A stretch of 64,000 bases of DNA from an uncultured Subdoligranulum sp. (lineage in GTDB: Bacteria > Bacillota > Clostridia > Oscillospirales > Ruminococcaceae), in NCBI GenBank assembly GCA_904374465.1, contig CAJFFY010000008.1, positions 18,262 through 82,261 on the forward strand. Direction: 5' to 3'. Position 1 is the first letter of the stretch. Each line of letters opens with the position of its first letter. This document shows, one piece after another, positions 17,258 to 26,683 of the stretch. Made by a program: the position numbers and the translations under genes. The notes beneath the pieces are model-generated. The model saw nothing but the letters and a program-made list of their open reading frames with translations. It searched no databases and was not told where the DNA came from.

Positions 17258-17286
17258 ATTATACTGCGTTTGCCCCCATACGGCAA
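17258..17286 (-). promoter_or_regulatory. Sigma-A promoter of the nonulosonic acid operon
   Basis: Minus strand TTGCCG (plus 17281-17286), 17-nt spacer, TATAAT (plus 17258-17263). It is the only clear promoter I found for the genes from 17187 down to 8420. Confidence 0.8.
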
Positions 17287-17313
17287 GAGAAAACTGGATT
17301 TTGCCCCGCACGC

Positions 17314-17345
17314 AAAAAAGGCATGGCCGTGCAGACCATGCCTTT
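17314..17345 (-). terminator. Intrinsic terminator after mreB
   Basis: GGCATGG-TCTGCACGG-CCATGCC followed by six T on the minus strand. It separates mreB from the nonulosonic acid operon promoter. Confidence 0.85.
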
Positions 17346-17356
17346 GTGGAAAACTT

Positions 17357-18427
17357 TTACAGGTAACTCATCTCTTCTTTGCGGCGCCCGGCCAGGTCGG
17401 GGTTATCCAGCACGGCGCCCGCGCCCAGCGCCACACAGTCCAGGGGACTTTCGGCCACATGGACGGTGATGCCGGTTTCATTCTGGATCAGGGTGTCCAG
17501 GCCGCGCAGCAGTGCACCGCCGCCCGACAGCATAATGCCGCGGTCGATGATGTCGCTGGAAAGTTCCGGCGGGGTGCGCTCCAGCGTGTCCTTGATGGCG
17601 TCCACGATGCGCAGCAGACTTTCGCTCATGGCCTCCCGCACCTCTTCGGAGCGGATCAGGATGTCCTTGGGCAGACCGTCCACCAGGTTGCGGCCCTTGA
17701 TCTCCATGCTGGTTTCGGGGTCCTGGGGGCAGGCCGAACCGATTTCAATCTTGATCTGTTCAGCGGTGCGTTCACCCACCAGCAGGTTGTATTTGCGTTT
17801 GATGAAGGCGATGATGCTCTGGTCCAGGGTGTCCCCGGCACAGCGCACGCTCTGGCTGGCCACGATGCCCGACAGGCTGATGACGGCCACTTCCGCCGTG
17901 CCGCCGCCGATGTCCACGATCATGCTGCCCACGGCTTCGGTGGTGGGCAGTCCGGCACCAATGGCGGCGGCCATCGGCTCCTCAATGACGGTGACCTGAC
18001 GGGCACCCGCCTTGGCGGCGGCCTGCCGCACGGCGCGGCGCTCCACCTCGGTGACGCCGGAGGGGACACAGATCACCACTCGGGGCCGGGCCAGAAAACT
18101 GTTGCCGCAGGCCTGGCGGATAAAGCTCTGCAGCATGGCGGCGGTGATGTCAAAGTCGGCGATGACGCCGTCCTTCAGCGGCCGCACCGCCACAATGGAA
18201 CCCGGTGCCCGGCCGATGACGGCCTTGGCCTCGTGCCCCACGCTGCGCACCCGCAACTCGTCGCTGCGGGGGTCCACCGCCACCACACTGGGTTCCCGCA
18301 TGATGATGCCGCGGCCTTTCATATACACCAGCGTGTTGGCGGTACCCAAATCAATGCCAATGTCCTTGGTAAACATAGCGCGTATACTCCCGAAAAAACG
18401 TTTGAAAAAATCTTTGATCCGGCTCAT
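17357..18427 (-). CDS. mreB: Rod-shape determining protein MreB
   Basis: A 356-aa actin homologue that polymerises under the membrane and guides lateral wall synthesis. Actin-fold motifs are in order: phosphate-1 GIDLGTANTLVY (24-35), phosphate-2 VDIGGGTAEVAVISL, and adenosine GIMLSGGGALLRGLD. A basic, aromatic N-terminal extension (MSRIKDFFKRFFGSIRAM) precedes the usual MFTKDIGIDLG start and could be an amphipathic membrane helix. ATG 18427 has GAGGGAG about 7 nt upstream, while the internal ATG at 18376 lacks a ribosome site. No mreC/mreD follows; it is the last gene of the zapA-U32-dut-maf-mreB run. It could be an Mbl-type paralogue. Confidence 0.92.
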   Translation of the reverse strand: MSRIKDFFKRFFGSIRAMFTKDIGIDLGTANTLVYMKGRGIIMREPSVVAVDPRSDELRVRSVGHEAKAVIGRAPGSIVAVRPLKDGVIADFDITAAMLQSFIRQACGNSFLARPRVVICVPSGVTEVERRAVRQAAAKAGARQVTVIEEPMAAAIGAGLPTTEAVGSMIVDIGGGTAEVAVISLSGIVASQSVRCAGDTLDQSIIAFIKRKYNLLVGERTAEQIKIEIGSACPQDPETSMEIKGRNLVDGLPKDILIRSEEVREAMSESLLRIVDAIKDTLERTPPELSSDIIDRGIMLSGGGALLRGLDTLIQNETGITVHVAESPLDCVALGAGAVLDNPDLAGRRKEEMSYL

Positions 18428-18463
18428 GCACAGCTCCCTCACTGGGGGCTGCCCAGGGGCCCA

Positions 18464-19018
18464 TCAGGCAAATTCGCGCAACAACTGCGCCGCCCGGTGC
18501 ACCGGCAGCCCCATAATATTGTAGTAGCATCCCACAATGCCCGCACACCACAGCGCAGCATGGCCCTGGATGGCATAGGCTCCGGCTTTGTCGTAGGGTT
18601 CCGGCGTGCGCACATAGGCCAGCAGGTCCTCCTCCTCAATGGGGGAAAACTGTACCAATGTGGTCTCCACCGTGGCGGCCGCGCGTCCGCCCTTGCAGAT
18701 GCACACCCCGGTATGTACCTTGTGGGTGCACCCCGAAAGCGCCCGCAGCATCCGCAGCGCATCTGCCTCGTTGCGGGGCTTGCCGAACACTTCACCGTTG
18801 CAGTCCACCACCGTGTCAAACCCGCAGACGATGTCGTCGGGGTGCAGGGCTGCCACGGCTCGGGCCTTGGCGGTGGCCAGGGCCTGGGCCAGATGGGCGG
18901 GGGTGTCGGCCGCGATCTTGCTTTCGTCCACATCGCTGGTCACAACGGTGTATTCCGGGGTAATAAGGGCCATCAACTCGCGGCGGCGGGGGCTGCCGGA
19001 AGCCAGGATCAAAGCCAT
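18464..19018 (-). CDS. maf: Maf-family nucleotide pyrophosphatase
   Basis: A 184-aa house-cleaning pyrophosphatase that hydrolyses non-canonical nucleoside triphosphates. The N-terminal ASGSPRRREL (6-15), the catalytic Asp in VCGFDTVV, and YDKAGAYAIQG are intact. ATG 19018 with AAAGGA 7 nt upstream gives the family start MALILASGSPRR; the longer frame is not supported. It lies 94 nt after dut and 36 nt before mreB. A TATAAT stands just upstream of its ribosome site on the minus strand but has a poor -35, so a separate maf-mreB promoter is possible. Confidence 0.93.
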   Translation of the reverse strand: MALILASGSPRRRELMALITPEYTVVTSDVDESKIAADTPAHLAQALATAKARAVAALHPDDIVCGFDTVVDCNGEVFGKPRNEADALRMLRALSGCTHKVHTGVCICKGGRAAATVETTLVQFSPIEEEDLLAYVRTPEPYDKAGAYAIQGHAALWCAGIVGCYYNIMGLPVHRAAQLLREFA

Positions 19019-19112
19019 AGCGGAATCCTTTCGTGTTAGATTATAGTCGCGTTCCGGCGTCGAAATCTGCCATACCGGCACGAGACTGGAAAATTTTGGA
19101 AAATGCTTGTCC

Positions 19113-19559
19113 TCACACCGTACCGGTGGAGCCGAACCCGCCGGTGCCGCGGTCGGTTTCGCTCAGCGTCTGTGCAGGAACAAAAGCGGCCTGCCAGACA
19201 GGGGCGATGCACAGCTGGGCAACCCGCTCCCCGGGTTGGACAGTGTAGGCTTCATCGGACAGGTTGATCATCGGTACCCGCAGCTCACCGCGGTAATCGC
19301 TGTCGATGACGCCCACTCCGTTGGCCATGCAGAGTCCATGTTTGATGGAAAGGCCGCTGCGGGCGTAAACCAGCGCCACACATTCGGCACTAGGCAGTTC
19401 GATGGCCAGGCCGGTGGGGACCAGCACCCGTTGCATGGGGGCGATGGTCAGCGGTTCGTCCAGCAGCGCGCACAGGTCGGCGGCTGCCGCACCGGGGGTG
19501 GCGTAAACGGGCAGTTTGGCCCGGGGGTCCAGCTTTTTGCAGGAAACGGTCATTGGCAT
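19113..19559 (-). CDS. dut: dUTP diphosphatase
   Basis: A 148-aa trimeric dUTPase that converts dUTP to dUMP, limiting uracil in DNA and feeding thymidylate synthesis. All five motifs are visible: AAADL, YARSGLSIKHG, GVIDSDYRGEL, ERVAQL and the C-terminal RGTGGFGSTG. Length is typical. ATG 19559 with GAGAGGA is the best start. It begins 9 nt after the U32 peptidase stop, in one transcript with zapA, U32 and probably maf. Confidence 0.95.
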   Translation of the reverse strand: MPMTVSCKKLDPRAKLPVYATPGAAAADLCALLDEPLTIAPMQRVLVPTGLAIELPSAECVALVYARSGLSIKHGLCMANGVGVIDSDYRGELRVPMINLSDEAYTVQPGERVAQLCIAPVWQAAFVPAQTLSETDRGTGGFGSTGTV

Positions 19560-19568
19560 AAAATCCTC

Positions 19569-21647
19569 TCAGTTGTTGGTATAGTATAGCCCACGGGTGA
19601 ATTCGCTGTCAAACGGCTTTCCGGCTGTCAGGGCATCCAAAATCTGGGCGGCACGTTCGGCGCTTTCGGTGGTGAAGGCTGCCACGGCCACATCCACCGG
19701 CAGTTCGGTCAGCCGGTCGCCCATATACAGGGGCACCGGGTTGAACACCGTGCGGATACCGGCACCGCCGGGGGCCGAGCAGGTGACGGTGAAATCCCGG
19801 CCCTTGCGGTCCCGCAGCGTTCCGCCGCCCGGGCAACCGGCGCAGTTGTGCACATTGCGCAAGGGACAGGCGCGGGTCAGCATCAGGGGAATGTGCCCGT
19901 AGCACAGCGCGGCCGTGGGCAGGGCATGGCCATCCCGCCGGGGGGTCACCGCCTGCATGGCGTTCACGGCCGTTTCGGGGTGCAGCAACATGCCCTGCAG
20001 CCCCAGTTCGGCATAGCGGGTGGAGGACATCGGATTGGTGATGTTGAGCCCCAGCCCGCCGTAGAGTGGCCAGTCTTTGGCCAGCAGCAGGTGGGCGGCG
20101 TTGTTGGCCACCGCACCGGCGAAGCCGGCGCTCTGCAGGGCTTTCAGCTGCCGGGCGGTCCGGGCTTCCAACGTGCCGAACATCACCCGCGGCAGTTCCA
20201 GCAGGGTTTTGCCCCGCCAGGCCGCCGGCACCGTTTCCGCCTCATCGATGGGGAAGATCAGCCACTGCAGCCGGTCCGCAAAATCGGCAGGGCATTGTTC
20301 CACTGTCGCAAAACGGGCGGCCAACGCCGGCACGGCGCCCACCGGGTGGGCGGCAAAGCGGGGCGGCAGGTAGGGGTGCACGGCATGGGGCGTAACCACA
20401 GACCGCTTCTCCAGCAGGGTTTCCAAAGCCTCCCGGCGCAGTTCGTTCCAGACGCTGCCCGGCAAAAAGCCCGGCGTACCGGTCAGCGTGACCTTTTCGC
20501 AGACAAAGGGGGTGCCGCCCGTCTTGCCCAGGGCTCGCTCGATGGCCGGGGTCTGGTCCTTCTGGGCGGGCTGGGGCGCTTCCTCGCTGTAGACCACCGC
20601 TTTGTGGCCGTCGTGGTCGGACACGGCCAGCTTGACGCCTTCGGCTTCGCAGGTCACGGCAAAGTCCACGGCAATGCGCTGCAGCTCCCGGCGGAACAGT
20701 TCCCGGGCCTTGGGGGTGGCGGCGCGGGTGGCCGCCGCATCCGCCTCGGTGCGCACGCCGAACATCGTTCCGTCGTTGCGGCCGGTGAGGTATCCGTCGG
20801 TAAAGCCGGAACGGGAGAAGATATCCCGCACCAGGGCTTCATCGTAGGGGCGACCCTCCCGCACAGCCCGGCAGGCCGCCACGCTGGCGGCCGCATATTC
20901 CGGTGTGCGCAGACGGCCTTCGATCTTGACGCTGGCCACGCCGGCGTCCATCAGTTCCCGCAAATGGGGAATGTGGTCCATATCTTTCAGGCTCAGGTGA
21001 CAGGCCCGTCCGGGCTTGCCGGGGGCGAGCCCTTCGGAGGCATCAAAGGGCAGGCGGCAAGGACCCGCACAGGCGCCGCGGTTGCCGCTGCGTCCGCCCA
21101 GGAAGGCACTCATCATGCACTGGCCGCTCACGCTCATGCAGAGCGCTCCGTGGATGAAGACCTCACACTCAATGGGACTGGCGGCACAGACGGCGCGGAT
21201 TTCCTCCAGCGAGAGTTCCCGCGCCAGAATGACCCGGTCGTACCCCAGGGCAGCCAGCTCCCGGGCACCGGCGGGGGTGTGCACGCTCATCTGGGTGGAG
21301 CCGTGCAGGTGCAGGGTGGGGGCAATCTGTTTGACCAGCTGTGCCGTGGCCAGGTCGTCGGCAATGACGGCGTCCGCCCCGGCGGCAGCCACGGCCCGCA
21401 CCGCATCGGCCAGGCCGTCCAGTTCCCGTGCGTAGACCAGGGTGTTCAGCGTCACATGCACCCGTACCCCACGGGCATGGCAGAAGGCCACCGCCTCCTG
21501 CAGCTCCTCGGGGGTGAAATTGCCCGCCGTGCGGCGGGCATTGAATCCCGTAAGGCCCAGATAAACAGCATCAGCGCCGCTGAACACAGCGGCGCCAAGC
21601 ATTTCGCGGTTCCCCGCGGGGGCCAATATCTCCAGCGGGCGGCTCAC
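19569..21647 (-). CDS. U32 family peptidase / rRNA- or tRNA-hydroxylation type protein with DUF3656
   Basis: A 692-aa protein. The N-terminal TIM-barrel (ILAPAGNREMLGAAVFSGAD) and the Cys-rich U32 signature EVFIHGALCMSVSGQCMMS mark the family. A C-terminal extension of about 300 residues fits DUF3656 and ends in another Cys cluster (RNVHNCAGCPGG). U32 homologues of this long type (RlhA) hydroxylate 23S rRNA, while shorter ones (TrhP) act on tRNA, so an RNA-modification role is likelier than proteolysis. The start is GTG 21647, overlapping the zapA stop in GTGA. The RNA target is not predictable here. Confidence 0.88.
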   Translation of the reverse strand: MSRPLEILAPAGNREMLGAAVFSGADAVYLGLTGFNARRTAGNFTPEELQEAVAFCHARGVRVHVTLNTLVYARELDGLADAVRAVAAAGADAVIADDLATAQLVKQIAPTLHLHGSTQMSVHTPAGARELAALGYDRVILARELSLEEIRAVCAASPIECEVFIHGALCMSVSGQCMMSAFLGGRSGNRGACAGPCRLPFDASEGLAPGKPGRACHLSLKDMDHIPHLRELMDAGVASVKIEGRLRTPEYAAASVAACRAVREGRPYDEALVRDIFSRSGFTDGYLTGRNDGTMFGVRTEADAAATRAATPKARELFRRELQRIAVDFAVTCEAEGVKLAVSDHDGHKAVVYSEEAPQPAQKDQTPAIERALGKTGGTPFVCEKVTLTGTPGFLPGSVWNELRREALETLLEKRSVVTPHAVHPYLPPRFAAHPVGAVPALAARFATVEQCPADFADRLQWLIFPIDEAETVPAAWRGKTLLELPRVMFGTLEARTARQLKALQSAGFAGAVANNAAHLLLAKDWPLYGGLGLNITNPMSSTRYAELGLQGMLLHPETAVNAMQAVTPRRDGHALPTAALCYGHIPLMLTRACPLRNVHNCAGCPGGGTLRDRKGRDFTVTCSAPGGAGIRTVFNPVPLYMGDRLTELPVDVAVAAFTTESAERAAQILDALTAGKPFDSEFTRGLYYTNN

Positions 21648-22021
21648 GGGGCCTCCTGACTGTTCTGGGAACGGCGCAGACGGCGTTCCAATTCATCGAT
21701 ACGGCGTTTCAGCGTGGCGTTTTCCCGCCGCACTTCCTCGGCGGCCATCTTGGCACTGGCAGCGTCTTCCAGATAATCTTTGATCTGGCGGCGCATATTG
21801 TCGGCGCTGCCGCTGGCTTTTTCCAGCTCGTCGCGATAGTTCAGGGCCGTCATGACGGCGGCGGTGGTGATGGAAACGGAATTGGAGGAAGCCATCAGTT
21901 CATTCATGTCCAGGTTCAGCCGGTCCGCCAGGTTCTGCATATAGTCTTCGCTTTCGCTGGTGTTGACCACATAGCTGGAACCGCAGATGTTCAGCCGCAC
22001 CTTTGAGGTAGCCATTCCCAT
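21644..22021 (-). CDS. zapA: ZapA-like cell division protein
   Basis: A 125-aa protein with the ZapA head (KVRLNICGSSYVVNTSESEDYMQNLADRLN) and a long coiled coil to the C-terminus (RRENATLKRRIDELERRLRR). ZapA bundles FtsZ filaments at the septum. ATG 22021 has AAGGAG 10 nt upstream, and ATG 22015 is an alternative. The open frame continues upstream through the promoter and is not coding. It is the first gene of the run to mreB, linking division and elongation genes. Sequence likeness to ZapA is moderate. Confidence 0.8.
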   Translation of the reverse strand: MGMATSKVRLNICGSSYVVNTSESEDYMQNLADRLNLDMNELMASSNSVSITTAAVMTALNYRDELEKASGSADNMRRQIKDYLEDAASAKMAAEEVRRENATLKRRIDELERRLRRSQNSQEAP

Positions 22022-22099
22022 AAAAATTGTGCTCCTTCCTGCTGTATGTTCAAAGTTAAACCCCGTGCCGCGGCATAGGGCAGAAAAAATCTTACCAAC

Positions 22100-22128
22100 A
22101 TTATAATACAAAACCCCATCCGGCAAAA
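22100..22128 (-). promoter_or_regulatory. Probable promoter of the zapA-U32-dut operon
   Basis: A minus-strand TATAAT lies at plus 22100-22105. A weak -35 (TTTTGC with 17-nt spacing, or TTGCCG with 15) lies just upstream. Confidence 0.55.
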
Positions 22129-22200
22129 GCCCTTTTGCAGAAAAAGTGTAAAAAACCGTGCAAAAACCGGGTAAAAACGTTGCAAAGACGGAAAATTCCC

Positions 22201-22229
22201 TTGCGCAATCGCTCAATTTTGGCTATAAT
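22201..22229 (+). promoter_or_regulatory. Sigma-A promoter for glycogen phosphorylase
   Basis: TTGCGC (22201-22206), 17-nt spacer, TATAAT (22224-22229). Confidence 0.75.
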
Positions 22230-22310
22230 CAATAATATGGCAATTTTGAGAGCCGTTAAACCTTGAAAAATCAGTGATCCCACAACATACACAGTAAGGA
22301 GAGAACGATT

Positions 22311-24713
22311 TTGAAATACACCAAGCGTGAATTTGAGAAGATGCTCAAAGATACCCTGATGAGCGAGTGCAACGTCACGTTGGACACTGCCTCGGCCGAC
22401 CAGATCTATCGCTGCCTGGCTTCCATCACCCGTCAGATCATGTCGGACCGCCAGAAACGGTTCCAGTCCAAGGTCCTGGGGGAGGGCAAAAAGCAGGTTT
22501 ACTACCTCTGCATGGAATTCCTGATGGGCCGCAGCCTGCGTACCAGCCTGTTCAACCTGGGCCTCAATGAGGTGGCCGAGAGCGTGCTGGCCGATGCCGA
22601 TATCAAGATCGACACCATCTATGACCAGGAACCCGATGCGGGCCTGGGCAACGGCGGTCTGGGCCGTCTGGCGGCTTGCTACCTGGACGGCATGGCCACC
22701 GACTGCATCCCCGGCACCGGTTACTCCATCCTGTATGAGTACGGCATCTTCAAACAGAAGATCGTGGACGGCTGGCAGCAGGAAACCGCCGACAACTGGC
22801 TGCCCGGCGGCCAGGTGTGGATCAAGTCCCATCCCGACCAGGCCCAGGAAATCCGCTTTGACGGCCAGGCCATCGAGACCTGGGAGGGCGGCTTCCATCA
22901 CGTCAAGTACGAAAACTACAACTCGGTCATCGCCGTGCCCAACGATATGTATGTGGCCGGTTACGGCAGCCAGGGCGTTTCCAAGCTGCGTCTGTGGCAG
23001 GCCAAGGCGCCCAGCTTCGACATGAGCAGCTTCAACGCCGGCAACTACAACACCGCCATCAGCCAGTCTGCCTCTGCCGAGCTGATCTCCAAGATCCTCT
23101 ACCCCAACGACAACCACACCGAGGGCAAGATCCTGCGTCTGCGCCAGCAGTATTTCTTCTCGGCCGCTTCCATCGCCGACATCCTGCAGAACCATCTGAA
23201 CCAGTACGGCACGCTGGATAACCTGCCCGACAAGGTGGCCATCCAGCTCAACGATACCCATCCCACCGTGGCCATCCCCGAGATGATGCGCATCCTGCTG
23301 GATGAATGCAGCTACGACTGGGATACCGCCTTCGACATCTGCCGCAAGGTGTTTGCCTACACCAACCACACCGTCATGAGCGAGGCGCTGGAGAAGTGGA
23401 ACGCCGACATCTTCCGCAGCACGCTGCCCCGCATCTGGCAGATCGTCTGCGAGATGGACCGCCGTTGCCGCATCGAGCTGGAGAAGGCGTTCCCCGGCGA
23501 CTACGGCAAGATCAACTATATGGCCATCCTGGGCGACAACCAGGTGCGCACCGCTAACATCTGCGCCTACGTCTGCCACGCCATCAACGGTGTATCCAAG
23601 CTGCACAGCGAGATCATCAAGGACAGCGTCTTCCATGACTACTACCTGTTCAAGCCCAAGGCCTTCAAGAACGTCACCAACGGCATTGCTTACCGCCGCT
23701 GGCTGCTGGCTTCCAACCCCGGCCTGACCAACCTGCTGGAGGAGACCATCGGCGAGGACTTCAAGACCGACGCCTCCAACCTGAAGAAGCTGGAAAAGTT
23801 TGCCGACGATGCCGCCGTGCTGGAAAAGCTGGGCAAGGTCAAGCACGAGAACAAGGTTCTCTTTGCCAACTATCTGGAAAAGGCCACCGGCCAGGTCATC
23901 GATCCCAACTCCATCTTTGACTGCCAGGTCAAGCGCATGCACGAGTACAAGCGCCAGCACCTGAATGCGCTGAACATTGCGGCCGAGTACCTGTACCTGA
24001 AGAACAACCCCAACGCCGAATTTACCCCCAAGACCTATATCTTCGGCGCCAAGGCCGCTCCCGGCTACTATATGGCCAAGCAGATGATCCGCATGATCTG
24101 CAAGCTGGGCAAGATGATTGACGAGGATCCCGCCGTGCGCGACAAGCTGCGTGTGGTCTATCTGGAGGATTACTGCGTCACCCTGTCCGAGCGTCTGATG
24201 CCCGCCTCCGAAGTGTCCGAGCAGATCTCTCTGGCCGGCACCGAGGCTTCCGGCACCGGCAACATGAAGTTCATGCTCAACGGCGCCATCACCCTGGGCA
24301 CCCTGGACGGCGCCAACGTGGAAATCGCCGATGCCGCCGGCCATGACAACGAGATCATCTTCGGTATGCTCACGCCGGAAGTCAACGCACTGAAGGGCAT
24401 GGGCTATCATCCCTCTGCCTTCATTTCCGGTGACAACACCGCCATGGCGGTTCTGGATATGCTGGAGAAGGGCTGGAACGGCGAGAACTTCAGCGAAGTG
24501 ACCAACAACCTGCGCAACTCTGACCCGTATATGGTCATGGCGGACTTCAAGGATTACCGTCGTGCCCAGCAGACTGTCCAGCAGCTGTACCAGGATAAGA
24601 AAAAGTGGAACCGTATGAGCCTGATGAACATCGCCAACGCGGGTATCTTCAGTGCCGACCGTTCCATCATGGACTATGCGCGCGACATCTGGGGTGCCAC
24701 GCCGGTCAAATAA
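22311..24713 (+). CDS. glgP: Glycogen/starch/alpha-glucan phosphorylase
   Basis: An 800-aa GT35 phosphorylase releasing glucose-1-phosphate from alpha-glucans. The PLP-binding lysine lies in the signature EASGTGNMKFMLNGA, and the N-terminal GLGNGGLGRLAACYLDG segment is intact. Length is normal. The start is TTG 22311, placed 7 nt after AAGGAGAG; the next in-frame ATG would remove part of the first helix. Codon use is strongly biased to C/G third positions (for example AAC, AAG, GGC), suggesting high expression. It has its own promoter and terminator and is followed by a GH13 enzyme acting on related glucans. Confidence 0.96.
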   Translation: MKYTKREFEKMLKDTLMSECNVTLDTASADQIYRCLASITRQIMSDRQKRFQSKVLGEGKKQVYYLCMEFLMGRSLRTSLFNLGLNEVAESVLADADIKIDTIYDQEPDAGLGNGGLGRLAACYLDGMATDCIPGTGYSILYEYGIFKQKIVDGWQQETADNWLPGGQVWIKSHPDQAQEIRFDGQAIETWEGGFHHVKYENYNSVIAVPNDMYVAGYGSQGVSKLRLWQAKAPSFDMSSFNAGNYNTAISQSASAELISKILYPNDNHTEGKILRLRQQYFFSAASIADILQNHLNQYGTLDNLPDKVAIQLNDTHPTVAIPEMMRILLDECSYDWDTAFDICRKVFAYTNHTVMSEALEKWNADIFRSTLPRIWQIVCEMDRRCRIELEKAFPGDYGKINYMAILGDNQVRTANICAYVCHAINGVSKLHSEIIKDSVFHDYYLFKPKAFKNVTNGIAYRRWLLASNPGLTNLLEETIGEDFKTDASNLKKLEKFADDAAVLEKLGKVKHENKVLFANYLEKATGQVIDPNSIFDCQVKRMHEYKRQHLNALNIAAEYLYLKNNPNAEFTPKTYIFGAKAAPGYYMAKQMIRMICKLGKMIDEDPAVRDKLRVVYLEDYCVTLSERLMPASEVSEQISLAGTEASGTGNMKFMLNGAITLGTLDGANVEIADAAGHDNEIIFGMLTPEVNALKGMGYHPSAFISGDNTAMAVLDMLEKGWNGENFSEVTNNLRNSDPYMVMADFKDYRRAQQTVQQLYQDKKKWNRMSLMNIANAGIFSADRSIMDYARDIWGATPVK

Positions 24714-24734
24714 TTTCCCTGTGTAAAAATTTCG

Positions 24735-24765
24735 CTGCCGCGGCCGTCTGACCGCGGCAGTTTTT
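24735..24765 (+). terminator. Intrinsic terminator after glgP
   Basis: CTGCCGCGG-8 nt-CCGCGGCAG followed by TTTTT. Confidence 0.88.
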
Positions 24766-24787
24766 ACTCTGATACAGGGGGCTTTGT

Positions 24788-26638
24788 ATGCCGCACACCT
24801 ATTACAATAGTTTTGATCCTGCCTGCAAGACGCCGTTCGGCGCCATCGAGGCCGGGCAGGAAGTGACCTTTCGTCTGACGGTGCCCGAGCAGCTGGGCTA
24901 TGTGGATCCCCATCTGGTCCTGACCAAGGATAAAGAGGAACCCGTCCACTACCGCATGACTTTTGCCGGCCAGACACCGCAGGTCAACCATTTTACCTTT
25001 ACCATCGCACCCACCACACCGGGGCTGTACTTCTACTATTTTGATCTGTACACCGATTTCCGCAAAATCTACCGGGGCAACGGCGGGGAAGGGGTGCTCA
25101 GCTGGACCGGTGGCGCCAGCTGGCAGCTCACCGTCTACGAAAAGGGCTTTACCACGCCGGCCTGGTTCCGCAACGGTACCATGTACCAGATCTTCCCTGA
25201 CCGCTTCTGCGAAGGGGTGCCCAACAAGCCCATGCCTTTTGCCGACCGGATCTATCGGGCCGACAAGACCGGGGAACCCTACTTCTGGCCCACCGAGCAG
25301 GACGACGGCTATCTGAATATGGACTACTACGGCGGCGATTTTGCCGGTATCCAGCAGAAGCTGCCCTATTTGCGTGAGTTGGGCGTGACCTGCATCTATC
25401 TCAATCCCATCTTTGAGGCCCACGCCAACCACCGGTACAACACCGCCAACTATCTCAAGGCGGATCCGTTGCTGGGCACCAATGCGGATTTTGCTGCTCT
25501 GTGCGCAGCCGCCAAAAAGGAGGGTATCCGCATCATCCTGGACGGCGTCTTCAGCCATACCGGGTCGGATTCCCTCTACTTCAACCGGGAGGGCCGCTAC
25601 GGACCCGGCGGTGCCTACCGCGACCGTCATTCTCCCTACCGCAGCTGGTATGATTTCGACTCCGGCTACCCCAGCGGTTACCGCTGCTGGTGGGGATTCG
25701 AAACACTGCCCGAGGTGCAGGAGGATTCTCCTTCCTACGAGGAATTTGTCTGCGGCAAGGGCGGCGTCATCGACATCTGGCTGGGACTGGGGGCTTCCGG
25801 TTTCCGGCTGGATGTGGCCGACGAACTGCCGGATGAATTCATTGAACAGATCCGCAGGGCCGTAAAAGCCCACGGGGAGGACAAGCTGCTCATCGGCGAA
25901 GTGTGGGAGGACGCCACCACCAAGGAGGCGTTTGGCCGCCGCCGCACCTATCTGCGGGGCAAGGGGCTGGATACCGTCATGAACTATCCCTTCCGCAACG
26001 CCGTGCTGGACTTTATCCGGGGGGCCGACGTGTCGGCGGTGGCGGAACAGATCCTTACCATCTGCGAAAACTACCCGCCGCCGGCCCTGCACTGCCTGAT
26101 GAATTTCCTGTCCACCCACGACACCGAACGTGCCCTCACTGCCATTGCCGGGGAGCCGGCCAACGGCCGCGACCGGTACTGGCAGAGTGGCCGGATGGTG
26201 GCCCCCAACAAGGTGGACGAAGGGCTGCGCAAGATGCTGCTGGGCTATGCCATGATCTATACACTGCCCGGCGTGCCCTGCGTCTATTACGGGGACGAGA
26301 TCGGTATGCAGGGGTACCGGGATCCCTTCAACCGGGCATTCTTTGACTGGAATTCCACTGAGGAACGGCTGCGCGGGCCTATGAAAAATCTGGCGCGGCT
26401 ACGCAAGGAATGTGATGCCTTTGACGGCGGTCGGTTTGAAATCGTCCGCGCCGAGGGGGATGTGCTCCATTATCGCCGGGTGGGCAAGACCCAGACGGCC
26501 GAGATCATTCTCAACCGCGGCCCCCATCTGCTGGCCAAATCGGCCTTTGGCAAATCCACCGAGGTCAACCCCGGCGGATTCACCGTTCTGGTGGAGGACA
26601 ATGCGCCCCAGCATGTGGGATATTTCTCCATCTATTAA
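24788..26638 (+). CDS. GH13 alpha-glucan hydrolase (neopullulanase / cyclomaltodextrinase type)
   Basis: A 616-aa glycoside hydrolase. An N-terminal beta-sandwich domain (about 1-120) precedes the catalytic barrel, as in GH13 subfamily 20. The catalytic set is visible: nucleophile Asp in GFRLDVADEL, acid/base Glu in LLIGEVWED and transition-state Asp in FLSTHDTER, with a conserved-region-1 type GVFSHTGSD segment. No signal peptide is seen, so it should act on imported maltodextrin or cyclodextrin-like substrates in the cytoplasm, beside glycogen phosphorylase. Pullulanase-type specificity is possible. ATG 24788 follows GGGGG about 7 nt upstream. Confidence 0.9.
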   Translation: MPHTYYNSFDPACKTPFGAIEAGQEVTFRLTVPEQLGYVDPHLVLTKDKEEPVHYRMTFAGQTPQVNHFTFTIAPTTPGLYFYYFDLYTDFRKIYRGNGGEGVLSWTGGASWQLTVYEKGFTTPAWFRNGTMYQIFPDRFCEGVPNKPMPFADRIYRADKTGEPYFWPTEQDDGYLNMDYYGGDFAGIQQKLPYLRELGVTCIYLNPIFEAHANHRYNTANYLKADPLLGTNADFAALCAAAKKEGIRIILDGVFSHTGSDSLYFNREGRYGPGGAYRDRHSPYRSWYDFDSGYPSGYRCWWGFETLPEVQEDSPSYEEFVCGKGGVIDIWLGLGASGFRLDVADELPDEFIEQIRRAVKAHGEDKLLIGEVWEDATTKEAFGRRRTYLRGKGLDTVMNYPFRNAVLDFIRGADVSAVAEQILTICENYPPPALHCLMNFLSTHDTERALTAIAGEPANGRDRYWQSGRMVAPNKVDEGLRKMLLGYAMIYTLPGVPCVYYGDEIGMQGYRDPFNRAFFDWNSTEERLRGPMKNLARLRKECDAFDGGRFEIVRAEGDVLHYRRVGKTQTAEIILNRGPHLLAKSAFGKSTEVNPGGFTVLVEDNAPQHVGYFSIY

Positions 26639-26652
26639 TAATAGGATACAAG

Positions 26653-26683
26653 AAAAGCGCTCTCCGGCTGGAGGGCGCTTTTT
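26653..26683 (+). terminator. Intrinsic terminator after the GH13 gene
   Basis: AAAGCGCTCTCC-GGCT-GGAGGGCGCTTTTT (one G-T pair). Confidence 0.85.

Noticed and set aside
22101..24977. Very long open frame on the minus strand opposite glgP
   Set aside because: It mirrors the third-position G/C bias of glgP, has no ribosome site at a sensible start, and its translation has no domain I recognise.
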